NCBI GenBank assembly: GCA_963710315.1
Contig: CAVPZW010000008.1
Location: 1,133,034-1,197,033 of the forward strand
Direction of reading: 5' to 3'
Source: Palsa-360 sp963710315
Lineage (GTDB): Bacteria > Acidobacteriota > Terriglobia > Acidiferrales > UBA7541
Length of the DNA stretch: 64,000 nt
Shown piece after piece: positions 54,504-63,048 of this stretch (its first letter is position 1; every line of letters starts with the position of its first letter). The position numbers and the translations under genes are program-made. The notes under the pieces were generated by a model. That model was not told where the DNA came from, ran no database searches, and worked only from the letters and a program-made list of their open reading frames with translations.

Positions 54504-55796
54504 TCACTTCCACGCCGAGTAGACTGGCTTGCCGACCAGGAACTCGGGATTCGCGCCTGGCCGTGGGTGAAATTTCTGCACGCGCCCGTTGGCCACTTCG
54601 GCTACGTACAAATTGCCCTCCTGATCGACGCTTGCGCCGTGCATATTGAAAAGTCCTCCCGGATAATCGCCGAGGGAACCCCACGCGTACAGCAAGTGGC
54701 CCTGCATATCGTAGCGGACTACTTTGGCTGTGGTGTCGTCGAACGCCCATAGTTGGCGGCTGCCTGAAATATAGACGAAGTTCACCGAGGAAGGCTGCGC
54801 GAAGGGCCACTGATCTAGGAAATGGCCGTTCTCGTCGAACACCTGCATGCGCCGATTTCCTCGATCGCTCACATACACGTGGCGCGTGACCGGGTCAACC
54901 GCGATTCCGTGCACTACGTTGAAGTAGCCCGGGCGCGTATCGGGCGGCGTGCCCTTGATGCCCCAATCCAGCAGAAAATTTCCGTTCTTATCGAATTTCG
55001 CGACGCGCGTGCCGTTGTAGCCATCCGCCACGAAGAAGGTGCCGTCCGGCAGCCAGGTGATGAACGTCGGCCGGTGAAAATGCGTGGCATCGGCGCCCAG
55101 CTTTCCGGGTGTGCCGATGGTTTGCAGCAATTTTTTGCCGTCGTTGGAGAAAATAAAAATGGCGTGGCTGAAATCATCCACCACCCACACGCGCTTTTCA
55201 GGATCGTAGGGGCTGATGTACACGGCGTGCGCGCGTTTGAGCATGGAATCCCACTGCGTCCAGCGCTCGGTGATATCTCCTTGCGCGTTCACCACCACGA
55301 TGTTGTCTTCCCACCGCGCGTCCACGCCCATGCGGCCATGCCAATTTTTTTCTGCGTCCTCGGCCAATTGTCCGGGACCGCCGCCGCCGGGCAGCGCCGC
55401 GACAGGGCCCTGCGAAGCGTTGCGGAAGGGAACTTGCGCCACGGGGAACGAAAGGCTGGGGCCAATTTGCGGCAGTGGAGTCTGCGGCGGCCGCTTCACA
55501 ACGGGAAGCTCTCCGCGCTGAACCACGATGACGCGATTGGGGCTCTCGGCGAAGACTCCCTCCACTGAGCCCCAACTCCAGCCGTCATGGTTGGGCAGCT
55601 CCGTCATCGGCTTGGGCCAATCGCGCACCACATCATAGGGACCGGTCAAATCCCAGCCGCCCCTTTCGGAGGGAACCGCGGCGAATCCCGCGCCGGGCTG
55701 CGCCTGTCCGTGGACCGTTTCAATGCGAGTGCCCACAATCGCACCGGCGGCAAAGATCGCCGCAGCCGCTGAAATAATAATTATTTTTCGGAACAT
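54504..55796 (-). CDS. Exported NHL-repeat beta-propeller protein
   Basis: 430 residues. Signal-anchor IIIISAAAAIFAAGAIVGT at the N-terminus. NHL blades are recognisable: VWVVDDFSHAIFIFSNDGKK, FFVADGYNGTRVAKFDKNGN, VYVSDRGNRRMQVFDENGHF and LYVAEVANGRVQKFHP, each with the (V/F)xVxDxxNxRxxxFD pattern. It resembles the peptidylglycine-lyase-like propeller group. Secreted; function unknown. It lies 123 bp after a second NHL protein gene. Confidence 0.82.
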   Translation of the reverse strand: MFRKIIIISAAAAIFAAGAIVGTRIETVHGQAQPGAGFAAVPSERGGWDLTGPYDVVRDWPKPMTELPNHDGWSWGSVEGVFAESPNRVIVVQRGELPVVKRPPQTPLPQIGPSLSFPVAQVPFRNASQGPVAALPGGGGPGQLAEDAEKNWHGRMGVDARWEDNIVVVNAQGDITERWTQWDSMLKRAHAVYISPYDPEKRVWVVDDFSHAIFIFSNDGKKLLQTIGTPGKLGADATHFHRPTFITWLPDGTFFVADGYNGTRVAKFDKNGNFLLDWGIKGTPPDTRPGYFNVVHGIAVDPVTRHVYVSDRGNRRMQVFDENGHFLDQWPFAQPSSVNFVYISGSRQLWAFDDTTAKVVRYDMQGHLLYAWGSLGDYPGGLFNMHGASVDQEGNLYVAEVANGRVQKFHPRPGANPEFLVGKPVYSAWK

Positions 55797-55919
55797 GAAA
55801 TCCTCCTGAGGAATACCAGGCAGGGAAATCAGGCGGGTGGCGCGCTTCTGAATGCCACCCGCCCAGGTTGGTTGTAAGTAAAAGCAGTTATCAACCGCAA
55901 GAGTTGCCTACAACTCTTG

Positions 55920-57187
55920 CTACTTCTCCAGCAGGAACCTCTGGACGCGCTCGCCGTAGAATACTTCTCCGGTATAGAGCCTGCCCTTTGAATCGGTGGC
56001 TTCCATGTGCACTCCGAAGAACTGGCCGGCGTTGTGCCCCATGCTGCCCAGCGTACCCACGACTTTGCCTGTCTTGCGGTCGAGGAACCAGACGTGGTTG
56101 TTGGTGAGGTCGGAGATGTACAGGAACTTCTGCTCCTTGTCGTTGGAGAACATGACGCCGCCGGTCGAGCCGCCGACGCCCGTGCCCTCGGCCATTTTAA
56201 TTTCCTGCTTGAAGTTGCCCTGCTTGTCGGTGACGTGGATGCGGTTGCCGCCGCGGTCGGCCGCGTAGACCAGGCCATCGTTGGAGAAATTAAAGGTCAG
56301 ATGGCCGACGAATTCCTTGGCCATGGGGCCGTTTGGCTTGTAAGCGTGGTCGGCGGGAGCGGTGCTGATTTCCGAGAGCTTGTGCCCGTAGGCGCCCCAG
56401 CCGCGCTTGAATTCGAACTTGTCCAGCGAGAAGACCATCACGCGGCCGCCAAAGGCGTTGTCCGCGATGTAGATCTCGTTGGCCGCGTCGTCGGTGCGGA
56501 TCTCTTCGATTCCACCAATAATCATGGGCGTGGTCGGCGGATATTTGGCGATGAATGCGGTCCGCGCCAAGCCTGCTGCTGTCCCTGCCGCCTCGCCGCG
56601 CGCGCGTTCCGGGGCGCCGGGAATGGTTAGGAATCCGGCGATTGGGCCGGCGCTGCCTTCGCCCGGCGCGCGCTTGGGAAGTGTGGGCTCCTTGAACGGC
56701 GTGCCGTCCGGATTTTCAGGAACGTGCGGCACAGCCATCAGCATCTGGCCGGTCTTGGGATCGTACTTGCGTACGTCGTTCTGACCGAGATAGGCAAAGC
56801 CCTGCTTGTCAATCGCCATGCCGTGCCCTTGCGGCGCATCGAAGGAGCCGATGACGTCGCCATCCTTGTAACCGGGACCGTCATGGCCCGCGATGTGAAT
56901 CATCGACGGAGGATGCACGCAGCAGTCCGCGATCGGAGGATTCAGTTCGGCTTCAACTTCAATGGAGGTCAGTCGTTGGGGCGGTCGTACACCCAAATAT
57001 TATCATCCTTGTCCACGGCCAGGCCCGTGACGCCTCCCATCTTCCATTTGTTCGGCAATGGCTTTGGCCAAGTGCAATCGACCTTGAATTTTGGCGCCGA
57101 TTCTGTTTGCGCGGCCGGACCTTTCACTAACAAGAACGCGAAACCAAGACCGAGTACACCCGCAAAAACCCACTTGTACTTTGACAT
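55920..57187 (-). CDS. Exported NHL-like propeller protein, frameshifted near N-terminus
   Basis: About 422 residues when read across one frameshift. ATG 57187 begins the signal-anchor WVFAGVLGLGFAFLLVKGPA. The frame DDNIWVYDRPND then hits a stop, but the next frame continues LTSIEVEAELNPPIADCCVH. Restoring one missing base at about 56971 joins them (1268 bp = 3n+2). Later repeats include EIYIADNAFGGRVMVFSLDK, LVYAADRGGNRIHVTDKQGN and FLYISDLTNNHVWFLDRKTG. It is related in layout to the neighbouring NHL gene. Confidence 0.8.
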
Positions 57188-57767
57188 CGATGCTTCCTCC
57201 TCTGTCAGACTCTGTTAGACGATTCCTTGTCCCAAGGGACTGTTGCGCGCAGTCTATTCCCCGCAAACTGGAAGGTCAACTACGTACTAATTTCTGTTAA
57301 CGAGTGACGTAGGGAAGAAGTATCCAGTTTCGTAAAATCGGCGAAAGCGAAAGAAAAGAGGAAAACATGGACGCTTTAAATAAACCCAAAGGGTTCAGCA
57401 CCCGTCCGGAAAAGGCTTTTAACACAGAGGACACAGAGAACGGCCACAGAGAAGATCAGAGAAAGCAGGGGAAGCAAGGGATACAGCGAGCGCGGATTGC
57501 GGAATGAGATTTGAGAGAAATGGGACTCAACAATGGCGGTCCGACGCCTCTGTTTTTCTCAACGGTTTTCTCTGTGTTCTCTGTGTTAAGTTTTTTTCCT
57601 GCTGGTGCACAGCTCATTTGGGGTGACGAGAGACGGAGTTCGCGCATCCTCACCGCGCGAGCGAAAATATTTTGACAGCTTTTGATTTATGAACTATAGC
57701 TATTCCCAGCAATTTTAGATGGCGGAGAAGTTTGCCCGCACAGCGATCGCCCATTACAGAGGACACC
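57188..57767. other. 580-bp intergenic region with an imperfect inverted repeat and a promoter
   Basis: It holds long imperfect inverted arms: AACACAGAGGACACAGAGAA (57421-57440) and its counterpart TTCTCTGTGTTCTCTGTGTT (about 57570-57589), about 130 bp apart. This is MITE-like or a simple dispersed palindrome. The promoter candidate at 57672 is listed separately. A 46-codon ORF at 57367-57507 runs into the repeat and is not accepted as a gene. Confidence 0.6.
57672..57700 (+). promoter_or_regulatory. Putative promoter of the cytochrome/Vgb gene
   Basis: TTGACA at 57672-57677, a 17-bp spacer and TATAGC at 57695-57700, about 67 nt before the ATG at 57768. Confidence 0.65.
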
Positions 57768-59885
57768 ATGAGAAATCGAAGCCGCATGTATACGCGCGTC
57801 ACCATTCTGGCCACATTCGCACTTGCGCTGGCCCTGCTTGTGGTGGGCAACGCCAGCCGCTCGCAGGCGGCGCCTCCGCAGCCTCAGGCTGCATCGAGCA
57901 AGGTGATCCACACCGACGATTTCCAGCGATCGGCGCGGCTGGATACCTATCGAGTGATTGCCGACAGCGGCGCTGGGCGCGGCGAAAACATTTATTTCTA
58001 CAAGTGCTGGATGTGCCACAACCAATACGCCAAGACCGGCCCTTATTTGAAGGAGCTTTTTAAGCATTCGCAATTGATGTCCGGCGATCCAGTGACCCCG
58101 GAAAACGTGGCCGCGAAAATTAAGGAAGGCGGGCCGGGCATGCCCGCGTTCGGCACCACGCTGAAGGACAACGATATCGCCGACCTGGTCACTTACATCA
58201 AGGAAGGTAAGTGCTGCGTCGAAGGCGAAAATCCGGGACCGAATCCGTGGTATCGCGCCGAGACTAACAAGTGGCCCGTGCAAAGCGGGCTCAATGGCGG
58301 CGCGACGGGAACCGTTAAGAATTCAACGGGCGATTCGCCCGAGGGCATCGGCGTGCAGCTGATCGCGCCCAACGGCATCCGCACAACGGTGTATACGGAT
58401 GAAAAGGGGCATTTCGAATTTCCGAAAATGCAGACGGGCGATTACGTCTTGCGCGTCCCGACCCCGCTGCTCTTCAAACCCTACGTTATAAATTCCGTGC
58501 ATATCGATGGAGCGACCAAGCTCAATGACATTGAGCTGGAGAGAGTTTCGGACAGCGATGCGCTGCCCGCTACTCCCGAGATCGAGCGCCAACTCAGCGG
58601 CGCCGAACTTCTCTGGAACATGCCGGGCACGGCGAACGAGAAGGCCACGCTGCAAAAGAATTGCTCCGCCTGCCACTCCTGGAACCAGATTTTCCGCAAC
58701 CGCTACGACGAGCACAGCTGGGCGCTGATCGTTGACCGCATGACGCAATATTCCGGCACTTCGCTGGTAATTCGCATCAAGGGAACCACGACGACCGGCG
58801 GTGGAGCCAATTCGGTCACGCGCCGCGACGGCACTTCGCCCGAGGAAGTCGATACGCTGGTGAAGTTCCTGACGCGCGTTCGCGGCCCGAATGCGCAGGA
58901 CGAACCGCTACGCGTGTTCCCGAAGCCACGCGGCGGCGACACGCACGTCGTCGTCACCGAGTACGAATTGCCGCAAGCGCTCTTGGCGCTGCACGACGCG
59001 CAGGGCGACTCCAAAGGAAACATCTGGTGGTCGAGTCACAAGACCGACTTGGTCGGAAAGCTTGATCCCAAGACCGGCATCGTGACCGAGTACACCATTC
59101 CGATGACGCCCAAGGGCATGCCCGGAACGCACGCGGTAAGGCTCGATAAGAACGATGTTCCGTGGTTTTCCGAAAACTGGAGCCACAATCTCAACCGGCT
59201 CGATCTTGCCACTGGAAAAATCACGCAGGTGCACATTGACGATCCCGTGCCTCTGAACGCGCCGGGCTTTGGCAATTTTTCCATGACCTCTGACGGATAC
59301 ATTTGGGATAGCCGCGACGACAGTGTCCGGAAGATTGACCCTGAAACCGGCAAAGTAGTTCAACGCTTTCCGCTGCAAGTCAGCTTCAGCTACGACAACC
59401 TGATCTCCGCCGACGGGAAGTACTACGGAGGGGGCGGCCTGCCGGCTTGGGGAAACACCATCGAGCGCATGGACCTGAAGACGGGCGAGTGGATCAAGGC
59501 CAACTCGGGCGTGCACATGATGACCGGGAAGCGCGGCGGGTTCGATCCCTATGACAATCCCTGGTTCGGCGGCGGCGACGGCGCACTGATCGAACTGAAC
59601 GCCAAGACGGGCCTGATCGAAGAGCACCTTCCGCCGCTCGCTCCAAGCCCCTACACGGACTTTTACGAAGCACAGCCTGACGCGAACGGCGAAGTGTGGG
59701 CCGGCGTGCTGCACGGGCGGCAGATGGTTCGCTATAACCAGCACACCGGGGAGTGGCACGTCTACGAGTTGCCCGAGCCGTTTGCCTATGACCGTCGGAC
59801 TTACATTGACGCTTCCACTCATCCAGTTACCGTATGGTATATTGACTATAATGGTTATCTGGTGCGCGTGCAGCCCAGGGATTAG
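57768..59885 (+). CDS. Exported di-haem-site cytochrome c / Vgb-like beta-propeller protein
   Basis: 705 residues from ATG 57768, with GAGG five bases upstream. Signal peptide TILATFALALALLVVGNASR. Two CXXCH sites: CWMCH at residues 80-84 and CSACH at residues 299-303. Between them lies a carboxypeptidase-regulatory-like domain (SPEGIGVQLIAPNGIRTTVY, GDYVLRVPTPLL). After residue 390 is a Vgb-like propeller (GNIWWSSHKTDLVGKLDPKT, GYIWDSRDDSVRKIDPETGK). It is a larger relative of the protein at 1873. Periplasmic electron transfer coupled to a propeller ligand is plausible; the substrate is unknown. Confidence 0.82.
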   Translation: MRNRSRMYTRVTILATFALALALLVVGNASRSQAAPPQPQAASSKVIHTDDFQRSARLDTYRVIADSGAGRGENIYFYKCWMCHNQYAKTGPYLKELFKHSQLMSGDPVTPENVAAKIKEGGPGMPAFGTTLKDNDIADLVTYIKEGKCCVEGENPGPNPWYRAETNKWPVQSGLNGGATGTVKNSTGDSPEGIGVQLIAPNGIRTTVYTDEKGHFEFPKMQTGDYVLRVPTPLLFKPYVINSVHIDGATKLNDIELERVSDSDALPATPEIERQLSGAELLWNMPGTANEKATLQKNCSACHSWNQIFRNRYDEHSWALIVDRMTQYSGTSLVIRIKGTTTTGGGANSVTRRDGTSPEEVDTLVKFLTRVRGPNAQDEPLRVFPKPRGGDTHVVVTEYELPQALLALHDAQGDSKGNIWWSSHKTDLVGKLDPKTGIVTEYTIPMTPKGMPGTHAVRLDKNDVPWFSENWSHNLNRLDLATGKITQVHIDDPVPLNAPGFGNFSMTSDGYIWDSRDDSVRKIDPETGKVVQRFPLQVSFSYDNLISADGKYYGGGGLPAWGNTIERMDLKTGEWIKANSGVHMMTGKRGGFDPYDNPWFGGGDGALIELNAKTGLIEEHLPPLAPSPYTDFYEAQPDANGEVWAGVLHGRQMVRYNQHTGEWHVYELPEPFAYDRRTYIDASTHPVTVWYIDYNGYLVRVQPRD

Positions 59886-60009
59886 GGCTGCACGCGCCGC
59901 GAAAGCGTTTCTCTGCCCGAAGCGCCGGTACTGGCTTAGAATATGGGATGGATGGAACCACGATTTTAAGTTGTTCGCTATCCGAAATTATTTCGAGAGG
60001 AGAAAATAA

Positions 60010-60666
60010 ATGTTGCGCATTAGCGATGAAGCACCCAATTTCACCGCGGAAACGTCGCAGGGGAAAATCAATTTTCACGAATGGATCGGCGACGGCTGGG
60101 CCATCCTGTTCTCGCACCCCAAGGATTTCACGCCGGTGTGCACCACGGAACTGGGCTACATGGCCGGGCTGGAACCTGAATTCAAGAAGCGCAATTGCAA
60201 GATTATCGGCTTGAGCGTCGATCCGGTCAGCAGCCACAGCAAGTGGGCCTCGGATATTGAAGAGACGCAGGGCCACAAGGTAAATTATCCGATGATTGGC
60301 GACCCGGAACTGAAGGTGGCCAAGCTCTATGACATGCTGCCGGCGGAAGCGGGCGATTCCTGCGAGGGCCGCACTGCCATGAATAACCAGACCGTGCGCA
60401 CCGTGTTCGTCGTGGGACCCGACAAGAAAATCAAGCTGATGCTCAGCTATCCGATGAGCACGGGCCGCAATTTTGACGAAGTGTTGCGCGTCCTCGATTC
60501 CCTGCAACTTACGGCCAAGCACAAAGTGGCCACGCCCGTGAACTGGAAACAGGGCGAAGACGTAATCATCCTGCCCGCCGTGTCCGACGATGAAGCCAAG
60601 CAGAAATATCCCGGCGGCTGGAAAGCTCCCAAGCCCTATTTGCGGATCGTGCCACAACCAAAGTAA
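60010..60666 (+). CDS. 1-Cys peroxiredoxin (Prx6-type)
   Basis: 218 residues with GAGAGGAGA before the ATG. The peroxidatic site is FTPVCTTELGYMAGLEPEFK with Cys44. IGLSVDPVSSHSKWASDIEE and MIGDPELKVAKLYDMLPAEA continue the thioredoxin-like core. A C-terminal extension (ATPVNWKQGEDVIILPAVSD, YPGGWKAPKPYLRIVPQPK) is the Prx6-type tail. It reduces peroxides in the cytoplasm. It lies just upstream of a persulfide dioxygenase-type gene, so both may serve reactive sulfur and oxygen detoxification. Confidence 0.93.
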   Translation: MLRISDEAPNFTAETSQGKINFHEWIGDGWAILFSHPKDFTPVCTTELGYMAGLEPEFKKRNCKIIGLSVDPVSSHSKWASDIEETQGHKVNYPMIGDPELKVAKLYDMLPAEAGDSCEGRTAMNNQTVRTVFVVGPDKKIKLMLSYPMSTGRNFDEVLRVLDSLQLTAKHKVATPVNWKQGEDVIILPAVSDDEAKQKYPGGWKAPKPYLRIVPQPK

Positions 60667-60692
60667 TTGTCCGCTTACAAGGGTGACCGAAA

Positions 60693-62096
60693 GTGATCTT
60701 CAAACAGTTCTATCTGCCGTGTCTGGCGCACGCTTCCTATTTGATTGGAGACGAGGCGACAGGGACGGCAGTTGTCGTTGACCCCCAACGCGACACCGAT
60801 CAATACATTGCTTTTGCCGCCGAGCACAAACTCAAGATCAAATACGTATTTTTGACGCACCTTCATGCCGATTTCATCGCCGGGCATTTGGAATTGCGCG
60901 ACCGTGGGGGTGCTGCAATCTATTTGGGCGCAGCAGCGAAAGCAGGCTACGCATTTACTCCGATCCGCGACGGCGAAATTCTTGACTTTGGACGAGTGCG
61001 CCTGAAGGTTCTGGAAACGCCGGGCCACACTCCGGAGTCGATCTCTATCCTCGTTTACGACCTCGATTCCGATGATAAGCAGCCATATGCCGTGCTCACT
61101 GGCGACACTTTATTTATAGGAGATGTCGGACGGCCAGATCTGCGCGCAGCACTGGGCTGGTCGGCCGCACAGCTTGGCTCCATGCTGTTCGATTCACTGC
61201 ACAACAAGCTGTTGCCGCTGCCGGACCAGAGCCTGGTGTATCCGGCGCATGGCGCGGGCTCGCTTTGCGGCAAGTCGCTCAGCAAGGAGACGGTTTCCAC
61301 CATGGGAGAGCAGCGCCGCTTGAACTATGCGCTGCAGCCCATGAGCAGGGAAGCGTTCCTTCAAGTGGTTACCGCCGATCAGCCGGAAGCTCCGGCGTAC
61401 TTTACTTATGACGCGGTGATGAACAGCGAAGAGCGCCCCACGCTCGACCAAACGCTGGCGCGCGTCACTCCCATGACGCTGGACGATGTGCTTGCCTTGC
61501 AGCAGGTTGGCGCGCAAATCCTCGACACGCGCGATTCCGGCGAATTCGCCGCGGCCCACTTGGCAGGCAGCATCAACATCGGCCTCGGGGGCCAGTATGC
61601 GACGTGGGCCGGCACCGTGCTGGACCGCGAACATCCCATCGTGATTATCGCGGACCCCGGCCGGGAGAGTGAATCGGCGACTCGCCTCGGCCGCATCGGT
61701 TTCGATCATGTGGTCGGATATCTGAAAGACGGATTGCTAAGCCTGCAATCGCGGCCGGAATTGACGGTGAAGACCGAGCGCATCAGCGCGCCGTTTGCGG
61801 CGGAGCTTTTGTCATCGCCGGAGCCGCCGGTGGCGATAGATGTCCGTGCGCCTTCCGAACGCGCACAGAAGAGCATCGCGGGAAGTCTGGGGATTCCGCT
61901 CAATCACTTAGTGGAGCAAGCGGGGAAAATTCCCAAGGGCCGCCCGCTCTTAGTTTACTGCGCGGGTGGATACCGGTCGTCTATTGCAGCCAGCCTGTTG
62001 CAGCGCAAAGGATTTGAAAGAGTCAGCGAACTCGCCGGCGGCATCGTCAGCTGGGAATCCGCAAACTTGCCTGTGCAAACCGGCCAGGCTTCGTAG
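60693..62096 (+). CDS. Persulfide dioxygenase-type metallo-beta-lactamase with two rhodanese domains (CstB-like)
   Basis: 467 residues from GTG 60693. The MBL domain has FLTHLHADFIAGHLELRDRG, TPGHTPESISILVYD and VLTGDTLFIGDVGRPDLRA, matching the ETHE1/CstB group. Rhodanese domain 1 (about residues 270-350) has DTRDSGEFAAAHLAGSINIG but its active-loop position reads ADPGRES without Cys. Domain 2 ends with the active loop CAGGYRSS, Cys at residue 423. The protein would oxidise glutathione- or CoA-persulfide and move sulfane sulfur. Start spacing after the peroxiredoxin is 26 bp, so one operon is likely. Confidence 0.9.
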   Translation: MIFKQFYLPCLAHASYLIGDEATGTAVVVDPQRDTDQYIAFAAEHKLKIKYVFLTHLHADFIAGHLELRDRGGAAIYLGAAAKAGYAFTPIRDGEILDFGRVRLKVLETPGHTPESISILVYDLDSDDKQPYAVLTGDTLFIGDVGRPDLRAALGWSAAQLGSMLFDSLHNKLLPLPDQSLVYPAHGAGSLCGKSLSKETVSTMGEQRRLNYALQPMSREAFLQVVTADQPEAPAYFTYDAVMNSEERPTLDQTLARVTPMTLDDVLALQQVGAQILDTRDSGEFAAAHLAGSINIGLGGQYATWAGTVLDREHPIVIIADPGRESESATRLGRIGFDHVVGYLKDGLLSLQSRPELTVKTERISAPFAAELLSSPEPPVAIDVRAPSERAQKSIAGSLGIPLNHLVEQAGKIPKGRPLLVYCAGGYRSSIAASLLQRKGFERVSELAGGIVSWESANLPVQTGQAS

Positions 62097-62110
62097 GGAG
62101 ATCGGTTTTA

Positions 62111-62144
62111 GTAGCGCAGCCACTTGTGGCTGGGCTACTTTTTT
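62111..62144 (+). terminator. Hairpin with T-run after the CstB-like gene
   Basis: Stem GTAGCGCAGCCAC / GGCTGGGCTAC around a TTGT loop (62111-62138) followed by six T residues. It sits 14 nt after the stop. Its ends again read GTAGC...GCTAC, like the other palindromes in this window. Confidence 0.65.
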
Positions 62145-62235
62145 GTCATCCCGAGCGAACCGAGGGATCTGCTTTTCTTCTCGGCTTCCAAGAAACAGCA
62201 GATTCATCGGGCAAATCCCGCCCTTCGGAATGACA
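62144..62235. repeat. TGTCATCCCGAG-type inverted repeat element
   Basis: Outer arms TGTCATCCCGAG (62144-62155) and CTTCGGAATGACA (62223-62235) are near inverse repeats around an about 67-bp middle. A fragment starting TGTCATTCCGAGCGGAACGA occurs at 28267, so this is a small dispersed element. Confidence 0.6.
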
Positions 62236-62275
62236 TGTTTCGAGTTTTTCCGCAGCATGTGCAAAGCCTGCACCG

Positions 62276-62833
62276 TTAAAACGGGCAATCCTCATACAGC
62301 GTTCTGCAAAACCGATAGGTGGACCATTCGCTTGCTTTCCCTGCGCGAATCCGCTGCAGGCTCCATTCCGTGCTGGACCTTACATTGAAGGCCATGGCGT
62401 CCGAAACCTCTGGATGATAGATCTTTGAAATTTGCCACAGTCCCCGGCTGGCTTCCCCGTCACCCTTTGCGCGCGGGTTGAACTGCGATTCGTGTTTCAC
62501 GATCCACAGCGCGAGTTTGGGATTCACCCCATGCTCTACAGCTTCCGTCTGGACATACGCCTTCACCTGCTGGGCGGTTGGCCTGTCGCCGCGCAGCTTC
62601 GTAGGATTGGCCGAAACAAGGGGCAGGCCGAGAAGCTGCGCCCCATGGCTCTTGTAAATGGTGACCTTCACGGGCAGAGAGAGAGTCGCGGCCCGCGAAA
62701 CGCCCGGCGCGCTTGGCGAGGAAACCGCCTGAGCGCGCGGCTCCGTGAAGTTGGCGGCAAAGGCAATGACAGGCAGTGAGTAGAAAGTCAGCCAGAGAAG
62801 TTTCTTGGTCATCTTGATCATGGACGTCCCCAT
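62276..62833 (-). CDS. Lytic transglycosylase-like (SLT domain) exported protein
   Basis: 185 residues. A minus-strand TATAAT box (62847-62842) lies eight bases before the ATG at 62833, so the mRNA may be leaderless; ATG 62821 is an alternative. Signal peptide LLWLTFYSLPVIAFAA. The SLT-type core has KLALWIVKHESQFNPRAKGD with catalytic Glu, then GEASRGLWQISKIYHPEVSD. The domain is short for the family, so substrate range is uncertain. It would cleave peptidoglycan glycan strands. Confidence 0.8.
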   Translation of the reverse strand: MGTSMIKMTKKLLWLTFYSLPVIAFAANFTEPRAQAVSSPSAPGVSRAATLSLPVKVTIYKSHGAQLLGLPLVSANPTKLRGDRPTAQQVKAYVQTEAVEHGVNPKLALWIVKHESQFNPRAKGDGEASRGLWQISKIYHPEVSDAMAFNVRSSTEWSLQRIRAGKASEWSTYRFCRTLYEDCPF

Positions 62834-63048
62834 GGCAGGGGATTATACACAAAGGCGAAAATAAAGCGAATATATTATTTGCCTTTGCTTCTTAGGATGT
62901 CGCGGATGGTAGATTGCATGAATCTGGCGTGCGCTTGAAGGTCTGAAGGTGGCGGAGCCGCCTGATAATTAACCGCCAACTTCTTCCGGCGGCTCCTGCG
63001 AACGGAAATCTCGTTTTTTAGCGCTTCATGGCGAACTTATGCGGAGCG
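62834..63048. other. 215-bp intergenic region
   Basis: Two short GC-rich inverted repeats (GGCGGAGCCGCC and GCCGGCGG-type) but no gene or T-run seen. The -10 box of the transglycosylase gene lies at 62842-62847. Confidence 0.5.

Noticed and set aside
57367..57507. 46-codon ORF with an acceptable ribosome site before the CACAGAG repeat
   Set aside because: Its second half is encoded by the inverted-repeat element and it has no recognisable features; probably a chance frame.
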